Program-made: the position numbers and the translations under genes
Shown here: positions 38,688-49,597 of the stretch, one piece after another
Position numbering within the stretch: the first letter of the stretch is position 1
Layout: each line of letters starts with the position of its first letter
Notes under the pieces: model-generated
What the model was told of the DNA's origin: nothing
Seen by the model: only the letters and a program-made list of their open reading frames with translations
The model's database searches: none
Assembly: GCF_000023985.1 (NCBI RefSeq)
Contig: NC_013156.1
Span: forward strand, 1,352,363-1,416,362
DNA from: Methanocaldococcus fervens AG86
Lineage (GTDB): Archaea; AGJL01; Methanococci; Methanococcales; Methanocaldococcaceae
Length of the DNA stretch: 64,000 nucleotides
Direction: 5' to 3'

Positions 38688-40961
38688 TTAGAGTTTATGA
38701 TGCTTAACAAAATATTCAAAGAATTCTTTAAATTCTTTTAACCTAAGTTCCGAATCTGCATGTTTTGGGTAAGTGTATATAAAGAGTTTTTTCCTGATAA
38801 TATCGTTCAATCTCTCCTTTAATGGATTTATGCAGTATCCAATAACCTCTTCATAAGTTGTTAATGTAGCGTAACCTTTTGTTTTAAGCTTTCTTCTATA
38901 ATTTTCCATGGTTTCAACGAACTCTTTAATTACGGCATTGAATTCTTCTTTAGATAACCAAAACGGTGCCCTATCTTCAAAAAATTTTATATAATTTTCC
39001 ATTTCTTTTTGATATTTTCCTTCATCCATTAATTTGTATCTTATTTTTATGCCATCATGTTCTTTGAGAACTTCTCTTTCATATAAGCTATAAACTTCCC
39101 ATTCACTGAGCATTAAAATATACGGTATTTTTGTAAATTCTAACAAGCTTAAATACTTTATATATGCCTTTGTATCTTTCAAGCGTATTACTTCAACAAC
39201 ATATTCATCAATAGGAGATTCAGGCAATCCTGCTAAATCGGATATTGCAACATCTATATTCGAACTTATTAGAATTGATATATCTGATAAGAAAATTTTC
39301 TTAATATAGGTGTCAAGGATATATTTTTTCCCATACGTTTTTTCTAACTTTTCCATAACATCTCTTATCCTAATGAATTTCGTGGACTTTTCTCCATCTT
39401 TTATGTAGAATCTAAAAGTATTGTTGATGTTTGCTTCATCTATAAAGTGATGGGAGTATATAATCACAAATATCTGCGACTTGATATTTTTATTTTTCAA
39501 AATTTTTATTAATTTCTTCTGATATTTTGGATGAAGATTTGCAAAGGGAGTGTCGAGTAAGATTACTTTTCCTTCGTAACCGAATATTAATGTTAGTATT
39601 TCTAAAATCTTTTTTATACTCAATCCAACCATATCTATAGGAATTTCAAATTCTCCAGAATATACGGTAATTTCAGGCCTATTTTCCACCAAAATTACAT
39701 CAAAAGTAAGATTTTCGTCTTCAAATATGTATTCAAACATTGCTTTAATTTCCATATATTTTTTTCTTAATTTCAGGTTTGTATTGTTTTTTAGACAAAA
39801 CAAATAGTTAGAAATCCAGTTTTTTAGTGGGTAGAGTAAGTATGGATTATCACTTCCTTCAATTGTTCTATTTTCAAGTAAACATTTAAAGAGTCCGGCA
39901 AATTTTGGATCTGAAAGTCCTAATTTCATTTCATCGAAAGAATCGTACTCATAAGTTATTATATTATCTTCATATATTTTTAACAATAAAGTATTCAAGG
40001 AAATCTCTTTGATATCATTACTGTTTATTTTACAAAATTCAAAAATTTCTTTTAAATATCCAACAACTTCCGTATCCCACGGATTTTCTTTAACGTATTC
40101 TAAAACCTTATCGATATTAATTGACATTTTATTGATCAACAATTCATTTAAAGACAGTAAAATGATAAAAACAGTTAATATCTTCTCATCCATATTCAAT
40201 TTTTTAATAAAATCTACATATATATCTAAATTCTCTCTAAATTCTTTTATTAGGTTATAGTTGTCCCCAATTATTTGTGTGATGTTTTCTTCTCCATCAA
40301 TTAAAGTGTTAAAGTATATTCTATTACTTTCTTTATAGGTCGATAGCATTGCGTTAATTGATGAAACTATAATTCCTTTTAAATCGTTTATTAGCTTTAT
40401 AGTTTCAACGTTACGATTTAAATCATGCAAAATTTCACTATGGTCGATTAAATCTGGAGTGATTTTATCTAATTCGTATTTTATCAAGTAATTCATTATT
40501 TTTTCTATGTCTTCTTCTAAATTTTTTAATTTAAGTATAAAATATGGCTCTCTACAGGATACTTCAGAACACTCCCATACATATATCCCTTCTGAGAAGT
40601 AGTTTGCAATATTACTCATAACATTTAATTTTAAGTGGTTACATAAGTTTATAATTTCAGGACTATTTACTTTAAAGAAAATTCTAAGAAATTTTGATAT
40701 AATTTCCTTATCACATTCATCAAATAAAACCTCTACATTTATTTCTGCCATTTTTTTGTTTTTTTCGTGCAGGAGGACCTCCAAATCTATAGGCGATATT
40801 TTTCTGTTTATAATATTTTTTAGTAATTTTAATACTCTAAACAAATTAGTTTTCCCCACATTATTTGAACCAAATATTGTGATGATATTTCTATCATCGA
40901 ATGTTATTTTGAAATCATCAAAAGAGAATAAATTTTTTGCGTGTATTGACCTTATTTTCAT
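38688..40961 (-). CDS. OLD/RecF-like ABC-type ATPase, unknown role
   Basis: A 757-residue protein. The N-terminus KIRSIHAKNLFSFDDFKITF and Walker A GSNNVGKT (31-38) are typical of RecF/OLD ATPases. The Walker B is KVILLDTPFANLHPKYQKKL, followed by an H-loop YSHHFIDEAN. Between them lies a large helical insertion of about 450 residues. After the ATPase, about 220 residues occupy the place of the OLD Toprim nuclease, but I cannot find its E and DxD acids. The ATG at 40961 has GGTGAAAAT; one 30 nt upstream has no site. Probably cotranscribed with dadD. Confidence 0.7.
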   Translation of the reverse strand: MKIRSIHAKNLFSFDDFKITFDDRNIITIFGSNNVGKTNLFRVLKLLKNIINRKISPIDLEVLLHEKNKKMAEINVEVLFDECDKEIISKFLRIFFKVNSPEIINLCNHLKLNVMSNIANYFSEGIYVWECSEVSCREPYFILKLKNLEEDIEKIMNYLIKYELDKITPDLIDHSEILHDLNRNVETIKLINDLKGIIVSSINAMLSTYKESNRIYFNTLIDGEENITQIIGDNYNLIKEFRENLDIYVDFIKKLNMDEKILTVFIILLSLNELLINKMSINIDKVLEYVKENPWDTEVVGYLKEIFEFCKINSNDIKEISLNTLLLKIYEDNIITYEYDSFDEMKLGLSDPKFAGLFKCLLENRTIEGSDNPYLLYPLKNWISNYLFCLKNNTNLKLRKKYMEIKAMFEYIFEDENLTFDVILVENRPEITVYSGEFEIPIDMVGLSIKKILEILTLIFGYEGKVILLDTPFANLHPKYQKKLIKILKNKNIKSQIFVIIYSHHFIDEANINNTFRFYIKDGEKSTKFIRIRDVMEKLEKTYGKKYILDTYIKKIFLSDISILISSNIDVAISDLAGLPESPIDEYVVEVIRLKDTKAYIKYLSLLEFTKIPYILMLSEWEVYSLYEREVLKEHDGIKIRYKLMDEGKYQKEMENYIKFFEDRAPFWLSKEEFNAVIKEFVETMENYRRKLKTKGYATLTTYEEVIGYCINPLKERLNDIIRKKLFIYTYPKHADSELRLKEFKEFFEYFVKHHKL

Positions 40962-41040
40962 ATTTTCACCATATGACCAAAAATTCTTCAATTAATATAT
41001 TTTTAATTGATATTTAAATTATTCCCTACACATCAATTAA

Positions 41041-41062
41041 CCGAAAACCTTAAAATATTATT
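41041..41062 (+). promoter_or_regulatory. BRE/TATA promoter of ilvC
   Basis: CCGAAAACCT (BRE-like) followed by TAAAATATTA. It lies about 60 nt before the ilvC start in the region divergent with the ATPase gene, leaving a leader of roughly 40 nt. No leader peptide or attenuator is seen. Confidence 0.5.
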
Positions 41063-41122
41063 TGTCAGTTAATTAATTTAACAACATTTCTAAAAATACT
41101 AAAATGTTCTATGGTGGTAGAG

Positions 41123-42115
41123 ATGGTTAAAATATTCTACGATAAAGATGTAACGTTTGATGCTGTTAAAGACAAAACTATAGCAGTTATTGGTTATGGA
41201 AGCCAGGGAAGAGCTCAGGCATTGAACATGAAAGATAGTGGTTTAAATGTTATAGTTGGTCTAAGACCTGAAGGAGCTTCATGGAACAAGGCAATCAAAG
41301 ATGGACATACAGTTATGACTGTTGAAGAGGCTGCCGAGAAAGCTGACATCATCCACATATTAATACCAGATGAAGTTCAGCCAGCAGTTTATAAAAAGCA
41401 AATTGAGCCTCATTTAACAGAAGGGAAGACAATAAGCTTCTCACATGGTTATAATATCCACTATGGATTAATAAAACCTCCAGAGAATGTTAATATAACA
41501 ATGGTTGCCCCTAAAGGACCAGGGGCAATGGTTAGAAAGACATTTGAAGAAGGGTTTGGAGTTCCTGGATTAGTTGCTGTTGAGAGGGATTACACAGGAG
41601 ACGCTTTACAAATCGCTTTAGGAATGGCTAAAGGAATTGGATTAACAAGAGCTGGAGTAATAGAAACAACATTTAGGGAAGAGACAGAGACCGATTTATT
41701 CGGAGAGCAAGTTGTTTTATGTGGAGGAGTTACTGAATTAATTAAAGCTGCATTTGAAACATTAGTTGAGGCAGGTTATGCTCCAGAAATGGCTTACTTT
41801 GAAACATGCCACGAGTTAAAGCTAATTGTTGATTTAATCTATCAAAAAGGATTGCAGGGAATGTGGGAAAACGTTTCAAACACTGCTGAATATGGAGGAT
41901 TAACAAGAAGAAAAAGAGTTATAAATGAAGAGTCAAGAAAAGCGATGAAAGAAATATTGAAAGAAATTCAAGATGGAAGATTTGCAAAAGAGTGGAGTTT
42001 AGAAAATGTTGCTGGAGCACCTCAATTAAATGCTTTAAGAAGATTGGAGAAAGAGCATTTAATTGAAAAAGTTGGTAAAGAATTAAGAAAGATGTGTGGA
42101 TTGGAGAAAGAATAA
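41123..42115 (+). CDS. ilvC: Ketol-acid reductoisomerase
   Basis: Second enzyme of valine and isoleucine synthesis. The Rossmann loop [12 protein letters not shown] is near the N-terminus, the [14 protein letters not shown] block follows in the middle, and the knotted domain has ETDLFGEQ and [12 protein letters not shown] with the metal-binding acids. 330 residues as for class I enzymes. The ATG at 41123 after GGTGG is preferred to one at 41111. Monocistronic; other ilv genes are not adjacent. Confidence 0.97.
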   Translation: MVKIFYDKDVTFDAVKDKTIAVIGYGSQGRAQALNMKDSGLNVIVGLRPEGASWNKAIKDGHTVMTVEEAAEKADIIHILIPDEVQPAVYKKQIEPHLTEGKTISFSHGYNIHYGLIKPPENVNITMVAPKGPGAMVRKTFEEGFGVPGLVAVERDYTGDALQIALGMAKGIGLTRAGVIETTFREETETDLFGEQVVLCGGVTELIKAAFETLVEAGYAPEMAYFETCHELKLIVDLIYQKGLQGMWENVSNTAEYGGLTRRKRVINEESRKAMKEILKEIQDGRFAKEWSLENVAGAPQLNALRRLEKEHLIEKVGKELRKMCGLEKE

Positions 42116-42116
42116 T

Positions 42117-43397
42117 TTAAATTAAGCTCCATTTCCAGAATGGGATTATTTTTATTAAATATTCTTTATCATTAACCGTTATTTTTTCAAATCCTTCAGT
42201 ATCGTAGGTAATAATTTTTAAATTAACATTATCAAGCTTTAAATCTTTAATTGCCTTTTCAAAGGCTTTAATTTCCCTTTCCTTGTTTATTTCATTTAGT
42301 TCATAGCACACTTGAATTAATTCCTTCTCTTTATCAAATATTAAAAAATCAACCTCATAGTTTTTTCCTTTGATGTAAAAAAGATTTTCATTCTCAACAA
42401 AACCTTTTTTTCTCAACTCCAAAAATACAAGGTTTTCTAAAATCCTACCTTTATTTCTACTAAAATTCAATGAAAAATTCCACATTCCATCGATAATGTA
42501 AAGTTTTGAGTTAGAGACAGTTTTTGTTTTATAAGAGAAGTTGTTTAACAAAAATATTAGGTAAGAATCACCAAAATAATCTAAATAGTTGTAAATACAC
42601 TCCCTACTTATTTTTGTATTGAATTCTTTGAGTAGATTGATAATCTTTTTTATAGAAATTTCATTGGCAAATAAATTTATTAAAATGTTTCTTAAAACCT
42701 TAATTTCCTTTATATTCCTAATGTTATGCCTCTCAACAACATCTCTATAAAATATACTATCCAAATACTCCCTTAAAATATCTTTTTTGATTTCTTCATT
42801 ATCTATTAAAGTTATTTCAGGAAAACCTCCAAATTTAATGAACTCATTTAAATATTTTAACAATTCTGCCTTTTCAATAGTTGAATATCTTTCTTTAACG
42901 TCAAAATTCTTAAACTTCAAAAATTCTTTAAAGTTTAATGGTAGTATCTCTGTTTTTATATTTCTTCCTCTTAAAGATGTGGAAATTTCTTTTGATAATA
43001 ATTTAGAGGACGAACCAGTTATAAAAATGTTGAAACCACTGTCATTCAATCTCCTAATAAATTTATCCCAACTATCAATATTTTGAATCTCATCAAAAAA
43101 TAAGTTTTTTGTGTTTTTTATAGACAATGCAATCTTTAAAAGCTCATTTAATTCCTTTGTAGTTGTATTTATTAACCTCTCATCTTCAAAATTTATGTAG
43201 AGAAAATCATCTTTAAAATGCTTTTTTATTATTTGGAATAAAAAATATGTCTTTCCTCCTCTCCTTACACCATAGATAACCTTTATTTTATTAGGGATTA
43301 GCTTTATTTTGATACTCCTATCAATAACATTTGCTTTTTTAACATTTTCTAAATTGTCTAATACAATCTCTTCAAACAATATATTTTTGTCAATCAT
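42117..43397 (-). CDS. Archaeal AAA+ ATPase with C-terminal DUF4143 domain
   Basis: Walker A is YGVRRGGKTYF near residue 40-50 and Walker B NLFFDEIQNIDSW near 95-107, with sensor ITGSSSKLLS. The C-terminal half carries the winged helix and DUF4143 block, including YEVDFLIFDKEKELIQVCYE, which has the E-V-D...Q spacing of a PD-(D/E)XK-like fold. Such ATPases are common and variable in archaeal genomes and their role is unsettled. Start is ambiguous: ATG at 43397 or GTG at 43406, neither with a strong ribosome site. Confidence 0.82.
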   Translation of the reverse strand: MIDKNILFEEIVLDNLENVKKANVIDRSIKIKLIPNKIKVIYGVRRGGKTYFLFQIIKKHFKDDFLYINFEDERLINTTTKELNELLKIALSIKNTKNLFFDEIQNIDSWDKFIRRLNDSGFNIFITGSSSKLLSKEISTSLRGRNIKTEILPLNFKEFLKFKNFDVKERYSTIEKAELLKYLNEFIKFGGFPEITLIDNEEIKKDILREYLDSIFYRDVVERHNIRNIKEIKVLRNILINLFANEISIKKIINLLKEFNTKISRECIYNYLDYFGDSYLIFLLNNFSYKTKTVSNSKLYIIDGMWNFSLNFSRNKGRILENLVFLELRKKGFVENENLFYIKGKNYEVDFLIFDKEKELIQVCYELNEINKEREIKAFEKAIKDLKLDNVNLKIITYDTEGFEKITVNDKEYLIKIIPFWKWSLI

Positions 43398-43498
43398 ATT
43401 TGACACTTTTGATATTTTTATGTCTAATATGTTGGATAGGATATTTAAATTTTTTCATATACGACAATAAACATAACTTATTTCAACAAAATCAAAAA

Positions 43499-43510
43499 CT
43501 TTATATAATT
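43499..43510 (+). promoter_or_regulatory. TATA-box promoter of the regulator gene at 43540
   Basis: CTTTATATAATT matches the TATA consensus closely and is 30 nt from the GTGATT ribosome site, implying a leader of only about ten nucleotides. Confidence 0.6.
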
Positions 43511-43539
43511 AGGGTACAATTTTTTTATTTGTGATTACT

Positions 43540-44235
43540 ATGGAAAAGGTGGCGATGTATATAATAGGAGATATTGTCTTAGCTGAAAATACTGGAAATG
43601 CACTAAAAAAATGGAGAAACCTCTTTAACATCCAACAAATAGAATTGGCTAAATATTTAAACGTCTCTCCATCTGTGATAAGCGATTATGAAGTTGGAAG
43701 GAGAAAGAATCCCGGAGTAAATATCATAAAGAGGTATGTTTTAGGATTGATAGAAATAGATAAAGAAAAAGGAGGGCAAACAATAAAAGCATTAAAGAGG
43801 ATTTTAGATAAAAGCCCGTCAATGAAGGCAATTTTATCAATAAAAGAATATAGGAATCCAATAGCACTCGAAAAATTTATAGAGGTTATCGATGGTGAGA
43901 TGCTAGTTGGGGATAACTTAGATATACCAATATATGGGCATACTGTGGTTGATAGTATAAGGGCGATATTAGAAATGACAGGTGATGAGTTCTATCACCT
44001 CTATGGGTGGACTACTGAAAGGGCTTTGATATTCACAAACGTCTCAACTGGAAGAAGTCCAATGGTTGCAGTTAGAGTTAGTGTGATGAAGCCAAGGGTT
44101 GTTGTCTTACAAGGGATAACTAAAGACAATGTAGATAAATTAGCTTTAAAATTAGCTGAAATTGACAACATTCCATTAATAACAACACAAATTGAAACAA
44201 AAGAGCTCATAAAAAAATTGAATGAAATAAAATAA
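43540..44235 (+). CDS. XRE-family transcription regulator next to the mevalonate genes
   Basis: 231 residues. A helix-turn-helix of XRE type is at about 20-60 (NIQQIELAKYLNVSPSVISDYEVGRRKNPG). The C-terminal 130 residues (GDNLDIPIYGHTVVDSIRAI, FTNVSTGRSPMVAVRVSVMKP) form a mixed alpha/beta domain that may bind a ligand. The ATG at 43540 follows GTGATT. It is 37 nt upstream of HMG-CoA synthase on the same strand; a role in controlling isoprenoid synthesis is inferred from position only. Confidence 0.8.
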   Translation: MEKVAMYIIGDIVLAENTGNALKKWRNLFNIQQIELAKYLNVSPSVISDYEVGRRKNPGVNIIKRYVLGLIEIDKEKGGQTIKALKRILDKSPSMKAILSIKEYRNPIALEKFIEVIDGEMLVGDNLDIPIYGHTVVDSIRAILEMTGDEFYHLYGWTTERALIFTNVSTGRSPMVAVRVSVMKPRVVVLQGITKDNVDKLALKLAEIDNIPLITTQIETKELIKKLNEIK

Positions 44236-44272
44236 TAAAGAATAAATAAAATTTGATGAATTTGGTGGAATT

Positions 44273-45310
44273 ATGGTTGGTATTGTAGGTTATGGGGCAT
44301 ACATTCCAAAATATAGGATAAAAGTTGAAGAGATAGCAAGAGTATGGAATAAAGACCCTGAATCAATAAAAAATGGTCTTTTAGTTTATGAAAAAGCAGT
44401 TCCAAGCTTAGATGAGGATACTGCAACTATAGCTGTTGAAGCGGCAAGAAATGCGTTGAAAAGAGCTGAAATAAACCCAAAAGATATTGGGGCTGTTTAT
44501 GTGGGTAGTGAAAGCCATCCTTATGCGGTTAAGCCAACAGCTACAATAGTTGCTGAAGCTATAGATGCAACTCCAGAGTTAACTGCCGCTGATTTAGAAT
44601 TTGCATGTAAGGCAGGAACTGCAGGAATTCAGATGTGTATGGGATTAGTTGAGAGTGGTTTAATTAAATATGGTTTGGCTATTGGGGCAGATACAGCTCA
44701 AGGAGCTCCAGGGGATGCTTTAGAATATACAGCAGCAGCTGGAGGAGCAGCATACATAATTGGAAAATCAAACGTTGTTGCAGAGTTTAATGGAACCTAT
44801 TCCTTCACAACAGACACCCCAGATTTTTGGAGAAGAGAGGGGAAGCCATATCCAAGACATGGAGGAAGATTTACAGGAGAGCCAGCTTACTTTAAACATG
44901 TGATTAATGCAGCTAAAGGATTGATGGAGAAGATGGGAACAAAGCCAGAAGATTATGATTACTGTGTTTTCCATCAACCAAACGGAAAGTTCTATGTTAG
45001 AGTGGCTAAGATTTTAGGATTTAAAGAGGAGCAGTATAAATTTGGACTATTGACTCCTTACATTGGAAACACCTATTCAGGAGCTGTTCCTTTAGGATTG
45101 TCAAACGTCTTAGACAACTGTGAAGGTGGAGAAAGAATTTTAGCTGTTTCTTATGGAAGTGGGGCTGGAAGCGATGCTTTTGATATAACTGTAACATCAA
45201 AAATAAAAGAAGTTAAAGATAAAGCTAAGAGAACTTCCTATTACTTAGAAAGAAAAGAATACATTGACTATGCATTATACGCTAAATTTAGGAAGAAGAT
45301 TAAGATGTAA
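44273..45310 (+). CDS. Hydroxymethylglutaryl-CoA synthase (archaeal mevalonate pathway)
   Basis: Condenses acetoacetyl-CoA with acetyl-CoA to HMG-CoA for archaeal lipid isoprenoids. Thiolase fold with catalytic E in [13 protein letters not shown], cysteine in [13 protein letters not shown] and histidine in [20 protein letters not shown] is near the end. 345 residues, archaeal type. GGTGGAATT precedes the ATG. With the thiolase at 45363 and the DUF35 protein at 47127 it should form the channelled acetoacetyl-CoA thiolase/HMGCS complex described from a methanogen. Confidence 0.94.
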   Translation: MVGIVGYGAYIPKYRIKVEEIARVWNKDPESIKNGLLVYEKAVPSLDEDTATIAVEAARNALKRAEINPKDIGAVYVGSESHPYAVKPTATIVAEAIDATPELTAADLEFACKAGTAGIQMCMGLVESGLIKYGLAIGADTAQGAPGDALEYTAAAGGAAYIIGKSNVVAEFNGTYSFTTDTPDFWRREGKPYPRHGGRFTGEPAYFKHVINAAKGLMEKMGTKPEDYDYCVFHQPNGKFYVRVAKILGFKEEQYKFGLLTPYIGNTYSGAVPLGLSNVLDNCEGGERILAVSYGSGAGSDAFDITVTSKIKEVKDKAKRTSYYLERKEYIDYALYAKFRKKIKM

Positions 45311-45344
45311 GGGAGAATGATTGAGAGAATAAAAAGATTTTTAG

Positions 45345-46541
<1,197 letters not shown>

Positions 46542-46554
46542 AGAACGTGAGAGA

Positions 46555-46746
46555 TTGACAGAAAAGTTCTGCCCATTTATTAAGGATATATGTAAAAAAG
46601 ACAACTGTGTAATGTGGATTGGAGGGGAGTGTAGGCTAATCATGCTTATAGATTTATACATATCATCAAAAATCTACGAGCTTTATGGATATGAAGATGG
46701 AGCGGTAGAAGTTGAATTTGAAGAGGAAGGGGATGAAGCAAGTTAA
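46555..46746 (+). CDS. Small cysteine-rich protein, unknown
   Basis: 63 residues if translation starts at the TTG at 46555, 13 bases after the thiolase stop and just behind GTGAGA. Upstream codons of the same frame overlap the thiolase and are less likely. The N-terminal half has four cysteines, C-x6-C-x4-C-x8-C, with a tryptophan between the last two, which looks like a metal or Fe-S site. The C-terminus is acidic. Position within the mevalonate gene group suggests cotranscription, not function. Confidence 0.6.
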   Translation: MTEKFCPFIKDICKKDNCVMWIGGECRLIMLIDLYISSKIYELYGYEDGAVEVEFEEEGDEAS

Positions 46747-46764
46747 ATTTTTATGGTGAATAAT

Positions 46765-46938
46765 ATGTGCAGTTGCAATCTCTACTTTAATGGAGAGTTA
46801 GTTATGGAAGATGTCATGATTGTTGAAAAAAATGGGAATAAAATTATAGCAATTGATTTATTTGGGGATAAAAAAGAGTTTGTTGGGGAGATTAAAAAAA
46901 TCGACTTAAATGAAAATAAGATATTCATAGAAGCATAG
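46765..46938 (+). CDS. CooT-like small protein
   Basis: 57 residues starting MCSCNLYFNGE, with the second-residue cysteine and the alternating V/I-rich strands (VMIVEKNGNKIIAIDLFGDKK, then GEIKKIDL) of the CooT family, whose bacterial member binds nickel as a dimer. The ATG at 46765 has GGTGAATA; a GTG/ATG twelve bases earlier lacks a site. The stop codon TAG shares two bases with the first hairpin of the palindromic repeat copy B. Confidence 0.7.
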   Translation: MCSCNLYFNGELVMEDVMIVEKNGNKIIAIDLFGDKKEFVGEIKKIDLNENKIFIEA

Positions 46939-47115
46939 AGGCATAGCCTCTATCAGATGAAATCCTACGGATTTCATTACTCGCCTATTGGCGATTGCTA
47001 TACTCCAGAGCGGAGTTGCCAAAAGGCAACTCCACTTTAATCCAAGAGGCATTATGGAGGGTTGAAAGCCCTTCCTTAATGCATCTGTTTTGGTCAAGCT
47101 TTTTCTAAAAGGTTG
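46937..47115 (-). repeat. Palindrome-rich mosaic repeat, copy B
   Basis: Read on the minus strand it begins CAACCTTTT and continues GATGCATTAAGGAAGGGC, AATGCCTCTT, TTAAAGTGG and CCGCTCTGG, matching copies A and C in blocks. Hairpins in order: CAACCTTTT/AAAAGCTTG (imperfect), GGGC/GCCC-type, GGAGTTGCC-TTTT-GGCAACTCC, TCGCC-AATA-GGCGA, ATGAAATCC-GTA-GGATTTCAT and AGAGGC-TAT-GCCTCT. It fills the whole gap from the CooT-like stop codon to the ribosome site of the DUF35 gene. No open frame. Confidence 0.85.
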
Positions 47116-47126
47116 GGAGGGAGAAT

Positions 47127-47522
47127 ATGGTTGTTAGAAGTTGGAGACACATAAAGGAAAGATATAACCTAATTGGAGTTAAATGTAAAAATTGTGGGAC
47201 TGTTTACTTCCCTTCAAGAGAGATATGTCCCAAATGTAGAAGAAAAACAGAGTTTGAAGAAATAAAATTGAGTGGAAGAGGGAAAGTTTATACTTATTCA
47301 ATTGTCCATGTAGCACCAAAGGATTTTGAAAAACAGGCTCCTTATGTAATAGCCATAATTGAGTTGGAAGAAGGAGCAAGAATTACAGGGCAGATAGTAG
47401 ATTGTAAGCCAGAAGAGGTTTATATTGGCATGCCTGTTGAAGTAGTGTTTAGAAGAATTAAAGAAGATGGTGATGATGGAGTCATAACATATGGCTACAA
47501 ATTTAAGCCTGTTGAAAACTAA
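47127..47522 (+). CDS. DUF35 zinc-ribbon/OB-fold protein, partner of thiolase and HMGCS
   Basis: 131 residues: a rubredoxin-like zinc ribbon (VKCKNCGTVYFPSREICPKCRRK) followed by an OB fold (GRGKVYTYSIVHVAPKDFEKQAPYVIAIIEL). In the known methanogen complex the DUF35 protein bridges thiolase and HMG-CoA synthase and shares a CoA-binding tunnel. GGAGGGAGA directly abuts the end of repeat copy B. T-rich sequence follows the stop. Confidence 0.9.
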   Translation: MVVRSWRHIKERYNLIGVKCKNCGTVYFPSREICPKCRRKTEFEEIKLSGRGKVYTYSIVHVAPKDFEKQAPYVIAIIELEEGARITGQIVDCKPEEVYIGMPVEVVFRRIKEDGDDGVITYGYKFKPVEN

Positions 47523-47541
47523 ACTTTTATTTTATTTTTTC
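47523..47541 (+). terminator. T-rich terminator after the mevalonate gene group
   Basis: ACTTTTATTTTATTTTTTC directly follows the DUF35 stop; several T runs without a hairpin, as expected for archaeal termination. Confidence 0.45.
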
Positions 47542-47634
47542 ATATTATTAATTTATATATTCAAATAAATTATAAAAACTTTTTTATAATTCTTTTTTGG
47601 ATATATAAACATATAAAAATAAATCGGTGAAGTT

Positions 47635-49434
47635 ATGAAAAAAATATTGATTTTTGGATTGGTTATTTTAGTAGCAATTTCTTTTTGCGGATGTTTTGAA
47701 AAACCTGAAAGTAGTGAAGATTTTAAATTAATGCCTGCTAATTCAAAAATAAAATTTGAAGAATTTAAAAATAATCTAAATCTAAACTATCAGAACTACT
47801 ACGCATCAAGAGAGATCGTATCAGCAGAGGAAAAAGCTGTCGAACCAGGAAGATACTCAGAAACAAATGTTCAAGTTAAAGGTGTTGATGAAGCAGACAT
47901 ATTAAAAACTAATGGGAATGTTATAGCTTTCTCCTCTTATAAAACATATTTAATTAAGCCATTACCTCCAGAAGATGCTGATATAATATATAATCTTTCT
48001 CAAAGTGGAAGGCTATATTTAATAAATGATACTTTAATCGTTATTGGCTGGGATAAAATAACCTCTTATAACATCTCAAATCCAAAAAATCCAAAAAAGT
48101 TGTGGGAGATGGATTTAGAAGGTAGCTATGTAGATTCAAGATTATACAACGGAAACCTCTATTTGGTTGTTAGAAATAACTCTATAGAATGCCCAATTGT
48201 ATGGAATGGGTATAAAATTGGCTATGAAAAATATTACATCCCAGAGCTACCTCCAATCTACACGAGAGACTTTGATATAACATATATAATTAGCAAAGTA
48301 GATGTAAAAACTGGAAAAGTTAAAGATTCTGTTGCAGTTGTTGGAAATTATAGGACAACATTATATATGTCAAAAAATAATTTGTATTTTGCTTATCATC
48401 TAAAAACTAATGAGCAAAAGCTTATGCTCGACTTTTTAAAAGAAAATGTAAATAAATATTTCCCAGAGGAGATTAGTGATAAAATAAATAAGGTTATAGA
48501 AAATAAGGACTTTGGAGATAATGCAAAATATGTTGAGATAACTGAAACTATTGAAAAGTATTTAAATACTTTACCATCTGAGAAAAGATATAATTTAATG
48601 AAAGAGTTGGAAAATGACTTTGAAAACTATTTGGAGGAGCATTGGGAAGAGTATGAATTTACTGGCATTGCCAAAATAAACCTAAAAAACTTTGAAGTTA
48701 AAAGCGGAAAGGTTAGTGGGCATTTGATAAACAACTTTGCCATGGATGAATACAATGGTTATTTAAGGATAGCAACAACGATAGGGGATTGGAGATTTAG
48801 AGAGAAAACAACAAATAACATATATATTTTAGATGAAAACCTAAACATCGTTGGAAATTTAACTGGGTTGGAGAAGGGAGAGAGAATTTATGCAGTTAGA
48901 TTTATGGGAGATAAGGCATATGTTGTAACCTATAAAGAAACCGACCCTTTATTGGTTGTTGATTTAAAAGATCCAAAGAATCCAAAAATTTTAGGAGAGC
49001 TAAAGATTCCCGGCTATTCAACTTATTTGCATCCAATAGGAAATAACCTATTTATATGCATTGGAAAGGATGATGATGGAAAGCTAAAAATATCTTTATT
49101 TGACATTTCCGATTTAAAAAATCCAAAGGAAGTGGATAAATATAAATTGAATGAATGGTGGAGCCCAGCATTGTGGGATTATCATGTCTTTTTATGGGAT
49201 GAAAAATATAGAATATTCTTCTTCCCAGCCAATAATCATGCTTATATCTTTAAAGTTGAAGATAATAAGATAGAGATGGTTAAAGATGATAAGCATAAAA
49301 CAGCAGTACTGAGAGCTTTGTTTATAAATGATTATCTATATACTTTCTCTTATTCAGAAATGCACGTATTGGATGAAAATAACTGGCATTTAATTAAAAA
49401 GGTAAGTTTTGATTTTGAAGGTTATCCTCCCTAG
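47635..49434 (+). CDS. Secreted beta-propeller lipoprotein
   Basis: 599 residues. The lipoprotein signal is a hydrophobic stretch ending SFCGC at about residue 20. The conserved core (VQVKGVDEADILKTNG, then LIVIGWDKITSYNISNPKNP repeats, VDLKDPKNPKILGELKIPGY, FDISDLKNPKEV) is that of the archaeal/bacterial beta-propeller family PF09826. Blades repeat the D-x-x-N-P-K pattern. It should be anchored outside the membrane; ligand unknown. GGTGAAGTT precedes the ATG and ATTTATATAT at 47551-47560 is a good TATA. Confidence 0.88.
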   Translation: MKKILIFGLVILVAISFCGCFEKPESSEDFKLMPANSKIKFEEFKNNLNLNYQNYYASREIVSAEEKAVEPGRYSETNVQVKGVDEADILKTNGNVIAFSSYKTYLIKPLPPEDADIIYNLSQSGRLYLINDTLIVIGWDKITSYNISNPKNPKKLWEMDLEGSYVDSRLYNGNLYLVVRNNSIECPIVWNGYKIGYEKYYIPELPPIYTRDFDITYIISKVDVKTGKVKDSVAVVGNYRTTLYMSKNNLYFAYHLKTNEQKLMLDFLKENVNKYFPEEISDKINKVIENKDFGDNAKYVEITETIEKYLNTLPSEKRYNLMKELENDFENYLEEHWEEYEFTGIAKINLKNFEVKSGKVSGHLINNFAMDEYNGYLRIATTIGDWRFREKTTNNIYILDENLNIVGNLTGLEKGERIYAVRFMGDKAYVVTYKETDPLLVVDLKDPKNPKILGELKIPGYSTYLHPIGNNLFICIGKDDDGKLKISLFDISDLKNPKEVDKYKLNEWWSPALWDYHVFLWDEKYRIFFFPANNHAYIFKVEDNKIEMVKDDKHKTAVLRALFINDYLYTFSYSEMHVLDENNWHLIKKVSFDFEGYPP

Positions 49435-49449
49435 GTCATTAAATAATTA

Positions 49450-49470
49450 AATTTTTATTTTTTATTTTTG
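49450..49470 (+). terminator. T-rich terminator after the propeller lipoprotein
   Basis: Three consecutive T runs (five, seven and five) separated by A residues, starting about 15 nt after the stop. A TATA candidate for aspS (GTATATTTAAATATA) follows at 49477-49491. Confidence 0.5.
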
Positions 49471-49597
49471 ACCAAGTATATTTAAATATAAAGATAATAT
49501 AAAAGCTTAGGAAACTATAAAAAGCATAAACTATTATTAAACTTAGAGTTCCATTGAGGTTTTATATTGATGAAACACAGTGACTTAGGTGGATGTG

